Shown in pieces: positions 60,113-64,000 of a DNA stretch of 64,000 bases. Position numbers and translations under genes: made by a program. The stretch is taken from assembly GCF_051713825.1 (NCBI RefSeq), contig NZ_JBIOQR010000001.1, positions 2,728,001 to 2,792,000 of the forward strand, written 5' to 3'. Position 1 is the first letter of the stretch; each line of letters begins with the position of its first letter. Origin of the DNA: Enterococcus_K sp051713825. Lineage in GTDB: Bacteria; Bacillota; Bacilli; Lactobacillales; Enterococcaceae. The notes below the pieces were generated by a model. That model was not told where the DNA came from, did no database searches, and was given only the letters and a program-made list of their open reading frames with translations.

Positions 60113-60523
60113 TTAGCCTGTAATCGTAACTTTTTTTGCGATTTGTCTCATATCATCCATTTTTTGCATATAATATTCTATCCCTGAATCATCACCATTT
60201 TTTGCAGCTGCTGCACGTTTTTTATTGTATAGGCCCATAAGCTTTTTGTACCCGTCATCAATGGATAACTTTAAGTCCAAACTTTTTTCCAATGTGGAAA
60301 TAGCTAAATCTATTTCCCCTAACATTTCATAAATGAGACCTATCCTTTCGTATTTTCTAGCTAAAAGAGTTGGGTCTGTTGACAATTGGTTTTCCAAATC
60401 ACTGATAGCCAATTGATGTTGCTCAATCTCAGCAGATAATTCTTTTTTTTGGTCCTCTGATAATGAGGAATCCTCTTGTACCACTTTTTTCTTTTCTTTC
60501 TTATTCCCAAAAATACGAAACAA
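60113..60523 (-). CDS. TPR-like helical protein of the PTS operon
   Basis: A 136-residue soluble helical protein. A basic start (MFRIFGNKKEKKK) leads to a coiled-coil stretch (SEDQKKELSAEIEQHQLAISDLENQL) and a pair of helices with TPR spacing (ARKYERIGLIYEMLGEIDLAISTLEKSLDL, then GYKKLMGLYNKKRAAAAKNGD). No enzyme motif is present. It lies 26 bases after the IIC gene and before the aldolase, so it is part of the operon. A scaffold or regulatory role is possible; the family is not one I can name. Confidence 0.75.
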   Translation of the reverse strand: MFRIFGNKKEKKKVVQEDSSLSEDQKKELSAEIEQHQLAISDLENQLSTDPTLLARKYERIGLIYEMLGEIDLAISTLEKSLDLKLSIDDGYKKLMGLYNKKRAAAAKNGDDSGIEYYMQKMDDMRQIAKKVTITG

Positions 60524-60548
60524 TTTTATTTCCTCATTTCCGCATGCT

Positions 60549-61832
60549 TTAAAATGCTTTTAATATTGGACTAAAAATCCAAGCATAGAGTAATGCTGCC
60601 ACTACTGTATCAACGTCGGTAGCAGTTGCATTTATGAAGCCCATACCATTAAATATTGTCACAAGAAGAGCAGGTAACAATGTAATAAAGAACCCATGTG
60701 CAATCCCACCAATGATAGCCCCTCGACGACCTCCGACCGCATTCCCGAAAATTCCAGCTGTCCCCCCAGCAAAGAAGTTTGTAAGCATTCCTGGTAAAAT
60801 CATCGCTAAACCAAATGTTGGTAAGACGAACATTGCAATAATTGTTCCAATTGTTGTGGTAATAAAACCTAGTATGACTGCATTAGGAGAATACGGGAAG
60901 AATACAGGGCAGTCTAACGCTGGAATCGCATCTGGAACTAATTTCATGGCAATTCCTCGAAAAGCAGGGACGATTTCACCCAATAATAATCGTACGCCTG
61001 CAAGTAAAACATATACACCTACAACAAATTGAATTGCTTGTAAAAAGGCAAACATCAAATAGTTTTGTGTTCCAGGATTCCCTATCTCAGGACCAGCAAA
61101 TGCTGCTGTAATGATATACAAAGGCACCATTACAACCATGACTGATAAATAAGTATCTTGCAGAAATTCGAATGATTTTGGAAGTTTAATGTCTTCAATA
61201 GATTTCTTATTTTCACCTTTTTCACCAAAAACCTTTGCTACTCCAGCTTCAAATAAGTAACCAATCGTACAAAAATGTCCTAATGCTATATCGTTTGATC
61301 CTGTAATCTGTCGGATAATTGGTTGTGCAATTGCTGGCATCAAAACTGCAAATACTGCTCCTACAAAACCACCAACCAAGATCAAGACTATGCCACGTAA
61401 GCCAGCAAAATAACCAAAGACTGTCGTCATTGTGGCCATCCATAAGATAGCTTGACCAGTTAAGAAAATGTATTTCCATTTTGTGAAACGAGCAATAATG
61501 ATATTAAATACAAAAATAGCTAGAAATGTTAATGCAATATCACGTCCAAGTCCAAGTTCATTCATCGCTTGTCCATTAATTGCTTCAATCGATGGAATAA
61601 TTCCTTGCATCTTGAAGCCTGCTGTAAAAATTTCTCCAAAATAAGTTAAACTTCCAACAATAATACTTGAACCAGCACTTAAAACTTGGAATCCTAGCAG
61701 CGTTTTTAATGAGCCTGAGATAACTTGTCCTGCAGACTTCTTCTGGAGGACAAGACCCAACATTGCAATTAACGCAATAGTAATTGAAGCCTGTGTCAAA
61801 ATATTATCAATAATAAAATTTACTACTCCCAT
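60549..61832 (-). CDS. PTS ascorbate-family IIC component (UlaA/SgaT type)
   Basis: A 427-residue transporter with about eleven helices. It has the UlaA-type start FIIDNILTQASITIALIAMLGLVLQKK and the conserved LLGFQVLSAGSSIIVGSL, GRDIALTFLAIFVFNIIIARFTKWKYIFLTG and PFSVDxPALDCPVF-like (DAIPALDCPVFFPYSPNAV) segments. The family moves L-ascorbate or related sugars or sugar acids and couples entry to phosphorylation by IIB. I chose the ATG at 61832, after AAGAGGTGAT. The sugar here is unproved, and the aldolase partner suggests a hexose or pentitol rather than ascorbate. Confidence 0.9.
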   Translation of the reverse strand: MGVVNFIIDNILTQASITIALIAMLGLVLQKKSAGQVISGSLKTLLGFQVLSAGSSIIVGSLTYFGEIFTAGFKMQGIIPSIEAINGQAMNELGLGRDIALTFLAIFVFNIIIARFTKWKYIFLTGQAILWMATMTTVFGYFAGLRGIVLILVGGFVGAVFAVLMPAIAQPIIRQITGSNDIALGHFCTIGYLFEAGVAKVFGEKGENKKSIEDIKLPKSFEFLQDTYLSVMVVMVPLYIITAAFAGPEIGNPGTQNYLMFAFLQAIQFVVGVYVLLAGVRLLLGEIVPAFRGIAMKLVPDAIPALDCPVFFPYSPNAVILGFITTTIGTIIAMFVLPTFGLAMILPGMLTNFFAGGTAGIFGNAVGGRRGAIIGGIAHGFFITLLPALLVTIFNGMGFINATATDVDTVVAALLYAWIFSPILKAF

Positions 61833-61853
61833 GTTTATCACCTCTTCTTTTTA

Positions 61854-62162
61854 TTAGATAGCGCCTTTTTCTTTCAAAACCGGAATCAATTTCTCTTCAA
61901 TTTCAACTTTAGAAACAATATTTTTTAAATAAACGATAGCGGTCTTTTCTGTATCAATATTGAACTTTTCAAATTGCGAACGAAAATTTTGAGCCGTAAT
62001 AATAACATCTGGTTGCATAGAAGCAGCTGTTGAAATATCAACATGATCCAAGTTTGCTTCTACATGAAACTTGTCTAAAACATCTTCTGCTGACATCTGT
62101 GCTGCAAAGCTACTTCCTAGACCTGCACCACAAACAAATAAAATATTTACTTTTTTTCCCAT
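61854..62162 (-). CDS. PTS ascorbate/galactitol-family IIB component
   Basis: A 102-residue IIB domain. The phospho-acceptor Cys sits in ILFVCGAGLGSSFAAQM (residue 11), the P-loop typical of lactose/galactitol/ascorbate-type IIB proteins. It takes phosphate from a IIA and gives it to the sugar bound by IIC. The stop lies 21 bases before the IIC start. No free IIA gene is present in the operon seen here. Confidence 0.93.
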   Translation of the reverse strand: MGKKVNILFVCGAGLGSSFAAQMSAEDVLDKFHVEANLDHVDISTAASMQPDVIITAQNFRSQFEKFNIDTEKTAIVYLKNIVSKVEIEEKLIPVLKEKGAI

Positions 62163-62214
62163 CCTTCTCTCTCCTCTTTGTTCTATAAATTATTTTTAAA
62201 TCCCTTATCCCAAT

Positions 62215-64000
62215 TCAATCGAACAGAATTTTCTTAAAGCTAGAAACTGATTCAGACTGAGCTAATTCTTCAATTCTTTTTTCATCATTGATTAAATCAA
62301 TGAGATTTTTCATAATATTCAAATGCGAATATGAATCAATTGCTGATAAACAAAAAATAATTTTGACTGGATCATTGTCTTCATGCCCAAATAAGATTGG
62401 CTCATCTAAAGTCAAGGCACTTAAACCCAATTCTTTGGCCCCTTCCTCAGGTCTTGCGTGGGCTAATGCTATATGAGGCCCAATTACTATATAGGGTCCA
62501 AATTCTTCAACTGCTTGGATCATTGCTTGGATATAGTGTTTTGTAATTATTTTTTGTTCTAATAGTGGTTGTGCAGCTAGCTGAATCGACTCTTGCCAAT
62601 TATTTGCACTTTTTTTAATTAAAATACTTTGGTCGTTTAAAACATCTTTAATCATTGGCTGAATCTCCCTTGTGTTTATCACTAAATTATTTTCTCGAAA
62701 AACTGTTTCTAGCCTCTCATAAGTTTCTTTTGTTACTTTGTATTTCTGCGACTCTAATAGCTCTAAAATGCCATTAAATAATGAAGTAGAGTCTTCGTGG
62801 ATATGAACCAAACGTCTCGCTTCAATATTTTTTTCCAAAAACTGATGAATTAGTTCTTTGCTAGATTCCTTGATGATTGGCTCAATTACTAATAAAGGCT
62901 TAAAACTTAGTTGAATCATCAACGTCGAAAAGACTAAATCAACATCCAGCTTTGAAATTAGATGCACTTCTCGGGAGCTCAACACAGCTAATACTTCTAT
63001 AGGAAATAGCTCTTGAAGGTTTTCCGCTAATAATTTTCCTGTAGCAACTCCATGATTGCAGATTACTACCACTCGGTAAACGTAATCAATCTCTTGATTT
63101 AGCTCACTCTCAGTTGTAGAAAAATGGATAGTTAAAAAGGCCAACTCATCTTCTGTAATGACTTTTCCTGTAACCTTTGAAAACTCTTTTGAAAAATTAC
63201 TAATTGCCTGATAGATAGAGTGGTATCCCCTTTGAATATTTTCTTTTAAAGGATTAGCTAACTGAATATCATAGCGCATGCGATTAAGCAATCCGGCAAT
63301 GTGTTTGTATAATCCCTCTTGAAGCCTTTCCTCTTTGTGAGTAAACGGAATTTTTGTCTCTTCCTCAACATGTTGAATCAGCTGGAGTGATAAGATTTGT
63401 GCTTGGCCCCATTCAACAGTCGAATGCATGTCCTTGGAGTTAAATGTATTCAGCATAAATAGCAAATAATTAATTTCATTTTCTCTATCTGTCAGTCCAA
63501 ATGTGTTCACTACTAAAGAGACAAATGTTTGAATATCGTTTGATAGTCCATCAATCTTTTTCTCCCAACTAGTTGCCCGAATAACAAAGTTCTCCTGATT
63601 TCTTTTTAACCAAACTCCTGTAAACAAAAGAATATTTTTCCGATAAATTGTTTCTTCATTTGCAGAGATAGATTGGTCATAAAGTTTGTCTAGTTTTTTA
63701 AAGGTTTCATAAGGCAAATATTTAAATAAAATTTGTTGCATAATCGATGGGTGTGGCGGTGTATCAACCAAACTAAACTTTTCACTTTCCTTCGTTAAAG
63801 TTGCATATAACATCGTTCTAATAATCGGTTCCTTCCCACTTAGCACAATCCCTTGTTTAGGCACGCTGATAATTTCAACGGGATAATTTTTAACGATTGC
63901 TCGAACTCTTCTGATATCTTCATCTAAGCTACTTTTAGAAATTTTGTACTGTTCTTCTTTTTTATAAAAAAAGACGTTTTCAGTTCCTAAAGCAATATCT
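62215..64000 (-). CDS. PRD-containing transcriptional regulator with C-terminal PTS IIA domain (5' end outside window)
   Basis: The open frame runs off the right edge; 594 codons are visible. In order: end of a helix-turn-helix region (SSLDEDIRRVRAIVKNYPVEIISVPKQGIVLSG), two PTS regulation domains (about the first 400 residues), a IIB-like GatB domain (VVVICNHGVATGKLLAENL), and a IIA domain of the fructose/mannitol type with phospho-His in GPHIALAHARPEEGA. This is the MtlR/LicR/UlaR-like arrangement in which phosphorylation of PRDs and the IIA/IIB domains tunes DNA binding. It is first in the operon seen here and probably activates it. Confidence 0.93.
   Translation of the reverse strand, partial: DIALGTENVFFYKKEEQYKISKSSLDEDIRRVRAIVKNYPVEIISVPKQGIVLSGKEPIIRTMLYATLTKESEKFSLVDTPPHPSIMQQILFKYLPYETFKKLDKLYDQSISANEETIYRKNILLFTGVWLKRNQENFVIRATSWEKKIDGLSNDIQTFVSLVVNTFGLTDRENEINYLLFMLNTFNSKDMHSTVEWGQAQILSLQLIQHVEEETKIPFTHKEERLQEGLYKHIAGLLNRMRYDIQLANPLKENIQRGYHSIYQAISNFSKEFSKVTGKVITEDELAFLTIHFSTTESELNQEIDYVYRVVVICNHGVATGKLLAENLQELFPIEVLAVLSSREVHLISKLDVDLVFSTLMIQLSFKPLLVIEPIIKESSKELIHQFLEKNIEARRLVHIHEDSTSLFNGILELLESQKYKVTKETYERLETVFRENNLVINTREIQPMIKDVLNDQSILIKKSANNWQESIQLAAQPLLEQKIITKHYIQAMIQAVEEFGPYIVIGPHIALAHARPEEGAKELGLSALTLDEPILFGHEDNDPVKIIFCLSAIDSYSHLNIMKNLIDLINDEKRIEELAQSESVSSFKKILFD

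Noticed and set aside
60549..62162. Firm assignment of the PTS to L-ascorbate
   Set aside because: The IIC family fits, but ascorbate catabolic genes (lactonase, decarboxylase, epimerases) are absent and an aldolase is present instead.

Overview
The window is chromosomal DNA of a low-GC Gram-positive coccus of the order Lactobacillales, most probably an Enterococcus or close relative. The evidence is the gene set (cydABCD with a short-Q-loop cytochrome bd, NDH-2, a MenA-type prenyltransferase with a polyprenyl diphosphate synthase, the NifS-DUF1831-MnmA block, a divergent second PRPP synthase), strong AGGAGG ribosome sites, T-box control, and a family of modular hairpin repeats. There are no rRNA, tRNA or CRISPR loci.

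Layout. 1-4 kb: 5' part of a radical SAM sulfatase-maturase-like gene, a small unknown gene with a LacI regulator, a glycosidase remnant, and a MarR/nitroreductase/DUF1304 operon behind an operator palindrome. 4.2-10.4 kb: a two-component system and two drug or peptide-type ABC exporters, the second led by a PLDc_N (YxlE-like) protein. 10.56-12.30 kb: a complete IS1182-family element with a 9-bp target duplication. 12.3-17.4 kb: small unknown proteins and a BceAB-type transporter without its own sensor. 17.6-21.6 kb: a long modular repeat array, an orphan GntR regulator, and an IS607-type element whose TnpB nuclease is intact but whose recombinase is broken. 21.8-32.2 kb: FtsK/SpoIIIE, a family 1 glycosidase, an amino-acid ABC operon under a tandem T-box leader, and two polytopic envelope glycosyltransferase-like proteins. 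32.3-35.5 kb: NDH-2, MenA and HepT. 35.6-39.9 kb: a WYL regulator with a GyrI-like partner, then an IS66 element inserted inside a copy of the modular repeat. 39.9-45.8 kb: cydABCD. 46-53 kb: a SUKH-3 immunity-like protein, topoisomerase III, YhdH-type reductase, EamA exporter and AraC regulator. 53-58.5 kb: mnmA, DUF1831, cysteine desulfurase, rarD, a PRPP synthase paralogue. 58.6-64 kb: an ascorbate-family PTS operon with class II aldolase and a PRD regulator cut by the right edge.

How genes work together. NDH-2, the MenA/HepT quinone pathway and cytochrome bd with its CydDC exporter form a short aerobic respiratory chain: NADH to demethylmenaquinone-type quinone to oxygen. It probably depends on outside haem, because no haem genes are visible and enterococci generally lack them. 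NifS supplies sulfur for MnmA thiolation of tRNA. The PTS operon makes IIB, IIC, an aldolase and a small kinase-like protein but no separate IIA; the only IIA domain visible is at the C-terminus of the regulator.

The most unusual material is non-coding: five or more copies of a modular, nested-hairpin element placed downstream of genes, a tandem T-box whose two antiterminators differ at the base that reads the tRNA discriminator, and a TnpB/omega-RNA unit that has outlived its recombinase.
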